A stretch of DNA of 43,900 nucleotides from Chloroflexota bacterium (lineage in GTDB: Bacteria > Chloroflexota > Anaerolineae > UBA4142). Shown piece by piece: positions 16,828 to 24,618 of this stretch (its first letter is position 1; each line of letters opens with the position of its first letter). The DNA lies in NCBI GenBank assembly GCA_016208315.1, contig JACQYF010000067.1, positions 1 through 43,900 of the forward strand, given 5' to 3'. The notes beneath the pieces were generated by a model. The model was not told where the DNA came from and searched no databases. It saw nothing but the letters and a program-made list of their open reading frames with translations. The position numbers and the translations under genes are program-made.

Positions 16828-17843
16828 GCGCGGCCCTTGTCCCGGTTGGGCAGTTTGATCGCGCACGTCCGCTTTTTGGCGCCGAAGAACAGGTTGAACT
16901 TATGCGCGTCGGGCTTGCGCAAGCTTCGAAACGCGTGCGGACTCAGGTTGGGATAATAGCTCGCGTGCTCAAAGTCAATCCAATATGGCTCGCCGGTCTG
17001 GCGTTCGACGATAATATTGCCGTACTTGACGTCAACATCCATGACGCCCGCGGTATGGATCGCGCACAGTTCCTGATACAGCATTTCGATAAAGGGTTGG
17101 CCCACGATGGCGCTCAACACACGCCGTCCCTCTTGCGCGCGGTGGTTCCGTATGCGGCCGCGCTGGAGCGCAGAAGGACCCGCGGCTTTGCCCGGCTGTC
17201 GAGAAAAAAGGTTCGCGCCGCGGGCGGCTAATTCTTGCTTTAGCGCGCGCCCCGCGATGTACGAAGTCGTCAGAGTCAGATTTTCGAAATCGGCGTTCAG
17301 CAGCGCGGGCACGTGGCAGCCGGCCGCGCCGAGATGGTGCAGGATTTTCAGTTCGCGGACCATGTTCGTTTTGGCCCCGCGGTAACTTTTCCGCACGCCC
17401 ACGTACCCATCGCATGCGACCACTTGGACCGGGAACCGGCGTCGCGCGAGATAGTGATCCGGCGCAACGGTCGGCGCATTCTCGATCGGACCCACATAGG
17501 AGAGCCACAGCCCGTTCTTATCAATGTCCGCGATGACGATCTCCTCGCTACGCTCCTGCCCTTGCAGTTGCGCCAAGCATTCCGGCGTTAGCCCGAGGTC
17601 CGTCACCTTGAGGCGATAGCCCGCCTCTCCAGTTCGCAGCACGGAATCTTTTTGCGACCGCCAATATTGGAATTCCCGCGCGACGCCCAGCCGCTCGACA
17701 AATCGCTTGTAGCGCCGATATTGCGCGTAATACGCGGTAAGCAGCATAGACCCAGCGCGCGATAACATTCGCCGTACCGGCTTCACGATGGCGCCTAACC
17801 CTGTCTCGTGCGTCAAAAAGCGCACACCCCTCAAGTCTCGCAT
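16824..17843 (-). CDS. WaaP/Kdo-kinase-like protein kinase-fold enzyme
   Basis: 339 residues from the ATG at 17843, which has AGGA six bases upstream. It has the small protein-kinase fold used for phosphorylating sugars in lipopolysaccharide: Lys in VRKSYRG, Glu in VRELKIL, catalytic loop D271-V-K-Y-G-N276, and metal-binding D290-F-E in place of DFG. The N-terminal 90 residues have no recognised domain. It lies between sulfotransferase genes with 4- and 8-base junctions, so it is probably co-translated. A likely job is to phosphorylate a sugar of the polymer or its lipid-linked precursor. A protein substrate cannot be excluded. Confidence 0.72.
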   Translation of the reverse strand: MRDLRGVRFLTHETGLGAIVKPVRRMLSRAGSMLLTAYYAQYRRYKRFVERLGVAREFQYWRSQKDSVLRTGEAGYRLKVTDLGLTPECLAQLQGQERSEEIVIADIDKNGLWLSYVGPIENAPTVAPDHYLARRRFPVQVVACDGYVGVRKSYRGAKTNMVRELKILHHLGAAGCHVPALLNADFENLTLTTSYIAGRALKQELAARGANLFSRQPGKAAGPSALQRGRIRNHRAQEGRRVLSAIVGQPFIEMLYQELCAIHTAGVMDVDVKYGNIIVERQTGEPYWIDFEHASYYPNLSPHAFRSLRKPDAHKFNLFFGAKKRTCAIKLPNRDKGRA

Positions 17844-17851
17844 TTTCAATC

Positions 17852-18850
17852 CTATGAATTCCCGTCAACGACAAGTCGTCGCGCAAAAGGCGTGCGCCCG
17901 ACGCGCGAGGGCAGGTTGTGTTGAGCGGCCTCCAGCGCGCGCCAGAAAACCATGCGGCCCAGATTGTTGGGCGCGAGCACGAGACAAAACGAGAGCAAAT
18001 CCCGCCCGGTCAGTTCGATGCGCTCCGGCTCATAATCAAAGGCGCGCATTTCGCGGCCCGCCAGCGCCTGAATGAACGCGACCTCGCGCGCGGAAATTGT
18101 CTTGCGATAGCGCCCCACGGCCGCGGTCGTGAATTTGCCCGGTTCGAACTGCTCGAACGAGCTATTGCCGCCTTTACGCAGAAATCCTTCCGAGCCGGAC
18201 ATGGTCAACATCGCCGGGTCGTATTCTTCGCCGAGAAAGGCGCACAAGCCGCGGATCGTCGCTTCCGGCTGGGACACCAAGGTCTCGTAGCGCAAGATGC
18301 GGTAGCGCTCCGGGTGTTTGGCAAGATTGCGCTTGGCGAGTCCGACGGAGTAGAGCCAGCGCGCGGTCGCGCCGCCCACCTGGCCCTTTTGTTCGGGCCA
18401 GCGCTTGATGGACGAGGCGTAGCGGTCGCGCGGATCGCGGATCAAATGAATCATGACGGCGTCGGGATGCGCGGCAAAGATTTCGTCGGCGTAGCGTTCG
18501 ACGTAGCTGATGCGATCGCCCCAGCGCGGCTTGTGTACGCGCTCGGCATAGTGACATAGGAACAAGGCAAAGAGCCGCGCGTAGGTCGGCGGGCCTTGCC
18601 GGAACTCGTGACGAATGCGCGCCGAGTCCGGCTCCATCGCGAGCACGTTTTTATAGCGCATGAGCGCGGCGAGACAGCGCTCGAAATTCTCCGGGCGGCT
18701 CAGGTCGCCGTGCTGTCCGTAGAAAAACGTCCACATATTCGTGCCGAGACGCGGCATGGCGATACTGGGATGCGATGCCAGCACGGCATACGTCAGCGTC
18801 GTGCCGGAACGGTCGGCCCCGGCCAGAAAAATCGGTCCCCGATTCATCAT
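17852..18850 (-). CDS. sulfotransferase (divergent type)
   Basis: 332 residues. The PAPS-binding loop is G-A-D-R-S-G-T-T-L (11-19) and the second site is VMIHLIRDPRDRYASSI. In place of the GEKTP motif of the group A paralogues it has GDRISYVERYADEIFAAHPDA, so it belongs to another branch with presumably a different acceptor. Two ATGs (18850 and 18847) are in tandem; AAGGTG lies about eight bases before them. A 144-base gap with a palindromic repeat separates it from the upstream gene. Confidence 0.82.
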   Translation of the reverse strand: MMNRGPIFLAGADRSGTTLTYAVLASHPSIAMPRLGTNMWTFFYGQHGDLSRPENFERCLAALMRYKNVLAMEPDSARIRHEFRQGPPTYARLFALFLCHYAERVHKPRWGDRISYVERYADEIFAAHPDAVMIHLIRDPRDRYASSIKRWPEQKGQVGGATARWLYSVGLAKRNLAKHPERYRILRYETLVSQPEATIRGLCAFLGEEYDPAMLTMSGSEGFLRKGGNSSFEQFEPGKFTTAAVGRYRKTISAREVAFIQALAGREMRAFDYEPERIELTGRDLLSFCLVLAPNNLGRMVFWRALEAAQHNLPSRVGRTPFARRLVVDGNS

Positions 18851-18866
18851 CTCTTCACCTTAGTTG

Positions 18867-18987
18867 GTTCGTAGTTAGCGACGGAGCGCAGTTTGCGGAG
18901 TCGCGTCCGCGCGCATTGGACGGCACTCCGCACACCTAGCCCTGGCGGGCGGTGCCAGGGAAACCCGCTGCGTGCCTGACTACAAAC
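18867..18987. repeat. palindromic element with GTTCGTAGT ends, copy 1
   Basis: Begins GTTCGTAGT and ends ACTACAAAC (one mismatch from a perfect inverted terminal repeat). It shares the internal block GCAGTTTGCGGAGTCGCG with the copy at 42561-42670. A short internal inverted repeat (CCCTGG/CCAGGG) is present. It fills the gap between two sulfotransferase genes; the 112-codon frame across it is a by-product. Confidence 0.85.
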
Positions 18988-18994
18988 GTTGCGC

Positions 18995-19900
18995 TCATAC
19001 AGAGTAACCGAACTCCACCATTTGGCGCTGGCACCACACGGCGAACCAGCGATTGAGCAGCGGGTGCAGGTATTGTCGCCAGCGGTCCACCGCCGACGGA
19101 TCAAAGCCGGCCCGCTGCCGCTTGGGCAAAAAACTGGAATTGAGCACGAGTTGCTGCAACATGCATTCTTGGAACGGGATGTCAATAAAGGCGCACAATT
19201 TTTGCAGACTCTCCCTTGGCTCGGTGATCAAGGTTTCAAACTGCGACAGATAGTATTGCCCCGGATAGCGCTGTTGGTATTCGCGGTGCAGGCGGATGGC
19301 GCGCTGCCAATTGAGCATCACATCCAGACTGGCATACAATTCGAACAGCAAGTCCGTCCGGCGCGCAAGCGCGCTCAGGCGCGTGTGCGCTCGGTTTTCG
19401 TACTTGCGCTTGTTCGAAACATAGACGGCCCGCGGGTCGCGAAACGCGTGAATGATCTTGGCGTTGGGAAACCACTCCATCAGCGCCGGCGCCGAAAAAA
19501 GATGGGCGGGCGTCTTTTCGCCGCGAATGGGCTTTTGGCCGGCGTAGTACGATAGCGCCAGATCGAGCAGCGCGCGTTCGCTGCGGTCGGTCGCGAGCAA
19601 TTGGCGCGTAAACTCGTCGCGTGCGACGAGGCCTGTGAGATTGCCCCAGAAATTTTTCTTGCCCAGCCCATAGATATACGCGACGATGCGCTCGACTCCT
19701 TCATCCGTCGCGAGGCCGCCGAGGCGCGCGAACTTGTGGCGGTAGCCGTCGCGGTGGAACAGACCCATCCGGTGCGTATCGCCAAAGAACATGGATTCCC
19801 CGCCGAGACCGATATAGTCCGACGAATTGAGAATCGTGCGGGTCAACGTCGTGCCCGTGCGCGACAGCCCGACGATGAAAATATGCGATGGCCTAGACAT
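18995..19900 (-). CDS. sulfotransferase (paralogue group A)
   Basis: 301 residues. The PAPS loop is G-L-S-R-T-G-T-T-L (11-19) and the 3'-phosphate site is IIHAFRDPRAVYVS. GEKTPAHLFSAPALMEWFPNAK is diagnostic of group A in this cluster. The C-terminus (DRWRQYLHPLLNRWF) closely resembles that of the gene at 6939. ATG at 19900 lies 8 bases inside the upstream gene. It probably sulfates a different position or sugar from its siblings. Confidence 0.85.
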   Translation of the reverse strand: MSRPSHIFIVGLSRTGTTLTRTILNSSDYIGLGGESMFFGDTHRMGLFHRDGYRHKFARLGGLATDEGVERIVAYIYGLGKKNFWGNLTGLVARDEFTRQLLATDRSERALLDLALSYYAGQKPIRGEKTPAHLFSAPALMEWFPNAKIIHAFRDPRAVYVSNKRKYENRAHTRLSALARRTDLLFELYASLDVMLNWQRAIRLHREYQQRYPGQYYLSQFETLITEPRESLQKLCAFIDIPFQECMLQQLVLNSSFLPKRQRAGFDPSAVDRWRQYLHPLLNRWFAVWCQRQMVEFGYSV

Positions 19901-20816
19901 ACCCGAATTTCTTTAACTGCTCTCCGCCAAAGAGAGCGAACCAAAGCCCCACCGCGGGATGGAGCGTCGTTTTCCAGCGGTCGAGCGCGCCGCGATCAAA
20001 GCCCGCCGCGCCGCGCCGCTGCGCCTGGTAGCCGGAGCCGACGACGTGTACTTGTGTCACCATGCGCGGTTCAAAGGGAATCTTGGCAAAGCTGCACAGC
20101 CGACGAATCTCCCGCTCCGGCTCGGTAATCAAGTCCTCAAAGCGCACGAGCGAATAGTTTTCTGGGAAACGTTCCTCGCAGTAGGCATGCCAGCGCGCGG
20201 CGGCGAGCCAAGAGCGCGTCGTGTGGATCAACTCGGCCGGCGCTTCAAATGGTTCAAGTATCCAACCCGGCGCCCAGCGGACGAGTCGTTTGGGGCCCTC
20301 TTTGCCCTTTTTCCGCATCTTTTTCAACTCCGAAGCCAGGATCGCGCGCGGGTCGCGAAAGGTGTGGATGATCCGGGCCTCGGGAAACCACGTGAGCAAC
20401 TGCGGGATGTAGTTGAAATGCGTCGGCGTTTTTTCGCCCAGAATGAGATCGTCGGTCAACCGACCTTTGGTCTTGACCGCATAGACCTGCATCAGCGTTT
20501 GAAAGATTCCGCGCTCGGTTCGGTCCGAGGCGTACAACTTTTCGCGAAAACTCGACCGGTCTACGTTCCGCTGCAACCAGCCATAGTAGGCCGACCCGGC
20601 GCGCTCGCGGCCCGAGTACATCACGTCAATCAGGCGCTCGAGGTGCGCGTCGTCGGCGAGATGGCCCCGGCCGTTCTTGCGCCCGCCTGGCTGCGTGAAC
20701 CGGCGGATATAATGCGTCTCGGGCGCAATAGACACGCGCTCGGCCATGCCGAGAATCTGGCGCAGCAAGGTCGTGCCGCTCCGCGCGCAGCCGACGATAA
20801 AAATGTGTTCCGTCAC
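19893..20816 (-). CDS. sulfotransferase (paralogue group A)
   Basis: 307 residues starting at a GTG that overlaps the upstream stop as GTGA, a typical translational-coupling junction. The PAPS loop is G-C-A-R-S-G-T-T-L (9-17); the second site is IIHTFRDPRAILAS. It carries the group A motif GEKTPTH with WFPEAR. A Lys-rich stretch (KKMRKKGKEGPKRL) sits where the siblings have neutral residues and may contact an anionic acceptor. Confidence 0.85.
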   Translation of the reverse strand: MTEHIFIVGCARSGTTLLRQILGMAERVSIAPETHYIRRFTQPGGRKNGRGHLADDAHLERLIDVMYSGRERAGSAYYGWLQRNVDRSSFREKLYASDRTERGIFQTLMQVYAVKTKGRLTDDLILGEKTPTHFNYIPQLLTWFPEARIIHTFRDPRAILASELKKMRKKGKEGPKRLVRWAPGWILEPFEAPAELIHTTRSWLAAARWHAYCEERFPENYSLVRFEDLITEPEREIRRLCSFAKIPFEPRMVTQVHVVGSGYQAQRRGAAGFDRGALDRWKTTLHPAVGLWFALFGGEQLKKFGYV

Positions 20817-22375
20817 GCCGGCTCCAGCGCGATCGCTTCAATCGTGTCCGAGCTGGTGTCGGATTTGCCGCCGTTCTGCAGGTCGTAGCGCCAGCGATGG
20901 CGCGCGCAGACCAGGTAACGATCTTCCTCGATCCATCCTTCGCTCAGGTCGCCGCCTTGGTGCGGGCAGATCCGGTTGCACGAGTAGCGCGTCCCGCCGG
21001 CCTCGACGACGATGCGTTCCTTTTGCGATTCCAGCCGCAAGAGCCGCGCGCAAAAGTGGTTGAGGTCCTCGGGTTCCATGATGAGGAAGCCCTGAATCAA
21101 GGTTTGATAAATGTCCGGCTCGCGCGTCAGGCGCATGCGGAACGTCAGCGAGAAATCCTCCCACGTGATCCGCCGGTTGAGCACGCGCTCGATCTCCCAC
21201 GATGGCGCGGCAATCGCGTAATAGTTCTCCTCGGTAATTTCCGAAACCGGCTCCACCTTGCGCTCTTGAAAGTTCACGCGGAGCATCGTGCCGTGGGGTT
21301 CGCGGAACCGGAAATAGAGCCGCCGGTCTACGCGCTCGCTCAGGGTAAAGGTGGACAACTTGCTTTCCAGTTCGTGTTTCAACCGTTCGAGAATACGGTC
21401 CAGTCCGCCGTCGCACGCCTGGTTGCGGCGGGCGCTGAACAGCCCTTCAAAGCGCGCTTGATAGGCGGCAAGATATTCTTTCACATTCGCTTCGGTCACG
21501 CGGTCCGGCGCGCGATAGGTCAACTCGGCGCGCGCCACGTCAAGCACGTCGCCGGGCATCAGGTCCGGCGCGAACAGCGGATGCGACCGCCGGAGCCGCT
21601 TGTCGAGATAATCGAGCACTTTAAAGTTCCGCGGAAAAATGTTGACCGGCTCGTAATTCAAGTGCGCCAAGATCGGATCCAGGAAGCACGCCGGCCCGGC
21701 GGAAGGCAAGTACATTTTCGGCTTGACCGCTTCGATGGCTTTGGCCGTCGCCTCGAACTTGCTAATCATTTTCTTTTTAGAGATTTTCTGGTACACGTCC
21801 GGCGCATAGTCGTAACAGGTCGGATGCCAAGTCGCTCCGGAAAACTGCGCGGCAAAGGCATCAATCTCGCCATGTTCTTTTCGGATCTCGGGCAGCCGGT
21901 CGTGCAGCTTGCAGTCGTTCATGTCGAGAAAACTCGAGCCGTCCGCCTTGATCAGGATCGTCGAATCCCGGTCCAGCTCGGCGTCGTCGAGAAAGAGTTG
22001 AACAAAGCCGTCTTCGAGCGGCACGACCTGGCCGTCCTGGCACGTGATCATCCCGTCGCACTGGTAGCCGGCGAGCATATCGCGCAGCGCGGACCGCCGG
22101 AAGTGCGGGAGTATGAAGGTAAAGTCGCGCGCGATCAGACTGTTGAGAAACGGCGGATCGAAATGATCCTTGTGTTCGTGGCTGATGTAGATATATTTCC
22201 GGCGGGTCGGGTCCTGCAATTTTTCCTGAACCAGCGCGCCCAGGTGATGGTTGCACGGGAACTGGAACCACGCCGAATCGAACGCGCCCAACGGCGACAG
22301 CCACGGGTCCACGATGATGATGGATCGAGACGTCTCGACACAGAAGCCGGCGTGACCTAGATACGTGATTTGCAT
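20813..22375 (-). CDS. metallo-beta-lactamase-fold / Rieske [2Fe-2S] protein, CMAH/NamH-like
   Basis: 520 residues from the ATG at 22375. The N-terminal half is a metallo-beta-lactamase fold with the H66-E-H-K-D-H71 metal motif and GHAGFCVET at the first strand. The last 60 residues contain a Rieske iron-sulfur site, C470-P-H472 and C490-A-R-H493, spacing as in the family. The same two domains make up CMP-Neu5Ac hydroxylase (CMAH) and mycobacterial UDP-MurNAc hydroxylase (NamH), which turn N-acetyl into N-glycolyl sugars. In CMAH the Rieske domain comes first, as I recall; here the order is reversed. The probable role is oxygen-dependent hydroxylation of a sugar N-acetyl group in the polymer (inference). 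It is coupled to its neighbours by GTGA on one side and an 18-base overlap on the other. Confidence 0.75.
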   Translation of the reverse strand: MQITYLGHAGFCVETSRSIIIVDPWLSPLGAFDSAWFQFPCNHHLGALVQEKLQDPTRRKYIYISHEHKDHFDPPFLNSLIARDFTFILPHFRRSALRDMLAGYQCDGMITCQDGQVVPLEDGFVQLFLDDAELDRDSTILIKADGSSFLDMNDCKLHDRLPEIRKEHGEIDAFAAQFSGATWHPTCYDYAPDVYQKISKKKMISKFEATAKAIEAVKPKMYLPSAGPACFLDPILAHLNYEPVNIFPRNFKVLDYLDKRLRRSHPLFAPDLMPGDVLDVARAELTYRAPDRVTEANVKEYLAAYQARFEGLFSARRNQACDGGLDRILERLKHELESKLSTFTLSERVDRRLYFRFREPHGTMLRVNFQERKVEPVSEITEENYYAIAAPSWEIERVLNRRITWEDFSLTFRMRLTREPDIYQTLIQGFLIMEPEDLNHFCARLLRLESQKERIVVEAGGTRYSCNRICPHQGGDLSEGWIEEDRYLVCARHRWRYDLQNGGKSDTSSDTIEAIALEPA

Positions 22376-23343
22376 GGGAATCCCAGTTCCTTCAATTGTT
22401 TTTGAAACCAGAACGAAAACCAGGCGTTGGCCCAGGGATGGATTTGCGACTGCCACCGCCCCGCGGCCTCGGCGTCAAACCCCACTTGGCCCGCGGCAAA
22501 CCCTTTGCTGACCACTTTTTGCTTGAGCATCTTGTCCTGAAACTCGACCTCCAGGAACGCGCACACGCGTCGCAAGTGCGGCTCGGGGCCGGCGACCAAG
22601 TCTTCGAACCGGAGCCGATAGTATTTATCCGGATACTGTTGGCGATATTTGGCCGAAAGCGAGACGCTCTCCAGCCACGCGAAACTAGTCTCCAGCAAAA
22701 TGTACAGCGCGAAGAGCGGGCCGACGTGCCGCAGTTGTTTGTACGGCCACGTCTCGGGTTCCAACCGCCGGCGGCGCAGTTCGGACACAAAGATCGCGCG
22801 CGGGTCGCGCAGCATGTGAATCACCTTGGCCCCCGGGAACCAATCGAACAGCGTCGGCACGTACCGGACGTGCGATGGAGTCTTTTCGCCCATGATCGGC
22901 TTGCGCTTGCGGTCGGCATAAACCTGCATCATCACGGTAAACAATCCCGCTTCGCTCCGGTCGGACGCGAGCACGCGATTCAGGAATTCGTTGCGATCTA
23001 CCATCTTGACGATCCAGTGCCAATGCTTGCTCATCCCCCGCAAGCGCGAGCTGGCTTCCAGGCCCCCATCGTAGATGAAGGCGACCAGGCGGCGCACGTT
23101 TTCGTCGTCGTTCAAATCGCCAAAGCGGCGAAACTTGAAACGCGCCCCCTCACGGGCGTACAAGTGCCCAAGGAAATGATTCTCGTTCGATATCGCGATC
23201 TGGTCGGAACGGTTCAACGTTTTCCGCAGCAAGGTCGTCCCGCTGCGGCTCACTCCGACGATGAACACGAATCGTTGCTGAGCCGGAATGATGGTCGCCT
23301 CTAGGAACTTGATATTCTCAAGTTCCGGCTGCGATTCTTGCAT
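22357..23343 (-). CDS. sulfotransferase (paralogue group A)
   Basis: 328 residues from the ATG at 23343; the open frame runs 36 codons further back inside the glycosyltransferase gene without conserved sequence. The PAPS loop is G-V-S-R-S-G-T-T-L (30-38), the second site is VIHMLRDPRAIFVSE, and the group A motif is GEKTPSH. It has about 20 more N-terminal residues than its paralogues. It overlaps the upstream gene by 26 bases and the downstream gene by 19. Confidence 0.84.
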   Translation of the reverse strand: MQESQPELENIKFLEATIIPAQQRFVFIVGVSRSGTTLLRKTLNRSDQIAISNENHFLGHLYAREGARFKFRRFGDLNDDENVRRLVAFIYDGGLEASSRLRGMSKHWHWIVKMVDRNEFLNRVLASDRSEAGLFTVMMQVYADRKRKPIMGEKTPSHVRYVPTLFDWFPGAKVIHMLRDPRAIFVSELRRRRLEPETWPYKQLRHVGPLFALYILLETSFAWLESVSLSAKYRQQYPDKYYRLRFEDLVAGPEPHLRRVCAFLEVEFQDKMLKQKVVSKGFAAGQVGFDAEAAGRWQSQIHPWANAWFSFWFQKQLKELGFPCKSRI

Positions 23344-24469
23344 AAACGTCACGAGTCCTCCGCGCCACGCTGGCAGCTCGATAATGCTCCGCCGCGAATT
23401 CACGTCCTGCCTTCGACATCCGCGCCCGCAAACCAGGATCGCCGAGCACATTCAACAGCGCATCCGCCAGGCGGTCTGTATCGCCGACCGGAACCAAGAA
23501 TCCATTTTCGCGATCCCGCACCATTTCGGCAACGCCGCCCACCGGAGTCGCCACGACCGGCTTGCCCGCGGCCATCGCCTCGGCGATCACCATCGGCGTC
23601 GTTTCCTGGATCGAAGGCAGCGCCAAGACGTCACACGCCTCGAACTCGCGCTGGATCGCGTGCTCCGATAACCCGCCCAGCATTTCGACACGGTCGGTCA
23701 AGCCCGAGGCCGCGATTTGCTGCCGCACCCGTTCGCCGTACGCCGGCTCGGAGTCGTACTCACCCGCGATCCGCAAGTGCGCCGACGGCATTCGCTCGGC
23801 CACCTTGGCGAAGGCATAAACCAGATCGAGCGTGCGCTTGCGGCGAATGACGCGCCCGGCATATAGAATCGTGCTGCCGGTGCCCAGGTCGCTCAGGTGG
23901 AAATAACTCTCGTCAATCGCATTGGGCACAAAGTAAACTTGCGCGTCGGCTCTCATCTGCTTGCGAAAATATTCCGCCACGTACCGCCCGATGGCGATGA
24001 GATGGCGCGTGTGCGACAAGTTATAGCGTTCGATCAGCAGCCCGTAAAGCCATTTGCGGGCGCGGGTGCGAAACGTCCCTTGGTGCTTGCTGTCCTCGCT
24101 CTGCACGCCATGCACGGTGATGACCGTTGGATAGCCCGAGCGCAGCGCGCCATACGCGTGATCCGTCGCCCCCTGCGCGTGAACCAGGTCGGGCTTGATT
24201 TCCGCGAGCGTCCGATCCAAGCGCGCCTGGTACGTCCGAAAATTGCGTGCGAACTCAAAGCGCGGGAACGGCGGCAGCACGTGAAAGGTTGTGCCGTTCG
24301 GCGCGTGACCGTTGGCGGCGGTCGGCCCCGAATTGGCGAGCGTAACGACGTGCAACTCTAAATCGTCGAGCTGCGCGAGTTCTTTGACTAGGTAGGCAAA
24401 GGCCGCTTCCACGCCGCCCCAGATAACGGTTTCATTTAAAGGATAATCGCCAACAATCGCTACACGCAT
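23318..24469 (-). CDS. glycosyltransferase family 4
   Basis: 383 residues, a normal single GT-B length. The N-terminal acceptor half shows the glycine-rich WGGVEAAFAYLVKEL. The donor half shows ILYAGRVIRRKRTLDLVYAF and the E-x7-E-like block CDVLALPSIQETTPMVIAEAMAAGKPVVATPVGG. Retaining transfer of a nucleotide-activated hexose or uronic acid to a lipid-linked oligosaccharide on the inner membrane face is expected. ATG at 24469 with GGTGAAG upstream. Confidence 0.88.
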   Translation of the reverse strand: MRVAIVGDYPLNETVIWGGVEAAFAYLVKELAQLDDLELHVVTLANSGPTAANGHAPNGTTFHVLPPFPRFEFARNFRTYQARLDRTLAEIKPDLVHAQGATDHAYGALRSGYPTVITVHGVQSEDSKHQGTFRTRARKWLYGLLIERYNLSHTRHLIAIGRYVAEYFRKQMRADAQVYFVPNAIDESYFHLSDLGTGSTILYAGRVIRRKRTLDLVYAFAKVAERMPSAHLRIAGEYDSEPAYGERVRQQIAASGLTDRVEMLGGLSEHAIQREFEACDVLALPSIQETTPMVIAEAMAAGKPVVATPVGGVAEMVRDRENGFLVPVGDTDRLADALLNVLGDPGLRARMSKAGREFAAEHYRAASVARRTRDVYARIAAGT

Positions 24470-24483
24470 GACGTCTTCACCAT

Positions 24484-24610
24484 GTCATTGCGAGGAGGCG
24501 GTTCCTTCGGCTTCGCTCAGGACATGCTTTGCCGACGAAGCAATCTTCCTTGATGCAATGGCTCTCGATACGATGAGGAAGATTGCTTCGCAAAAACCGC
24601 TCGCAATGAC
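24484..24610. repeat. palindromic element with GTCATTGCGA ends
   Basis: A 127-base element with perfect inverted ends GTCATTGCGA/TCGCAATGAC. A perfect 15-base internal stem pairs CGAAGCAATCTTCCT (24536-24550) with its complement at 24576-24590. It fills the 149-base gap between the GT4 and heparinase-like genes and resembles the small non-autonomous repeats with ATTGCGAG ends seen in many genomes. A 15-base fragment identical to its left end lies inside the neighbouring coding region (24985-24999). Confidence 0.88.
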
Positions 24611-24618
24611 TATTGAAC

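Noticed and set aside
18847..19185. 112-codon minus-strand frame between sulfotransferase genes
   Set aside because: It is made largely of the GTTCGTAGT repeat and the out-of-frame end of the neighbouring gene.
20897..22360. 487-codon open frame on the plus strand opposite the Rieske/MBL gene
   Set aside because: The minus-strand gene has clear catalytic motifs in both domains, and the plus frame shows no recognisable domain. High GC makes long antisense frames common.
24484..24610. The hairpin between the GT4 and lyase genes as a terminator
   Set aside because: There is no T-tract after the stem, and the inverted ends and recurring sequence mark it as a repeat element.
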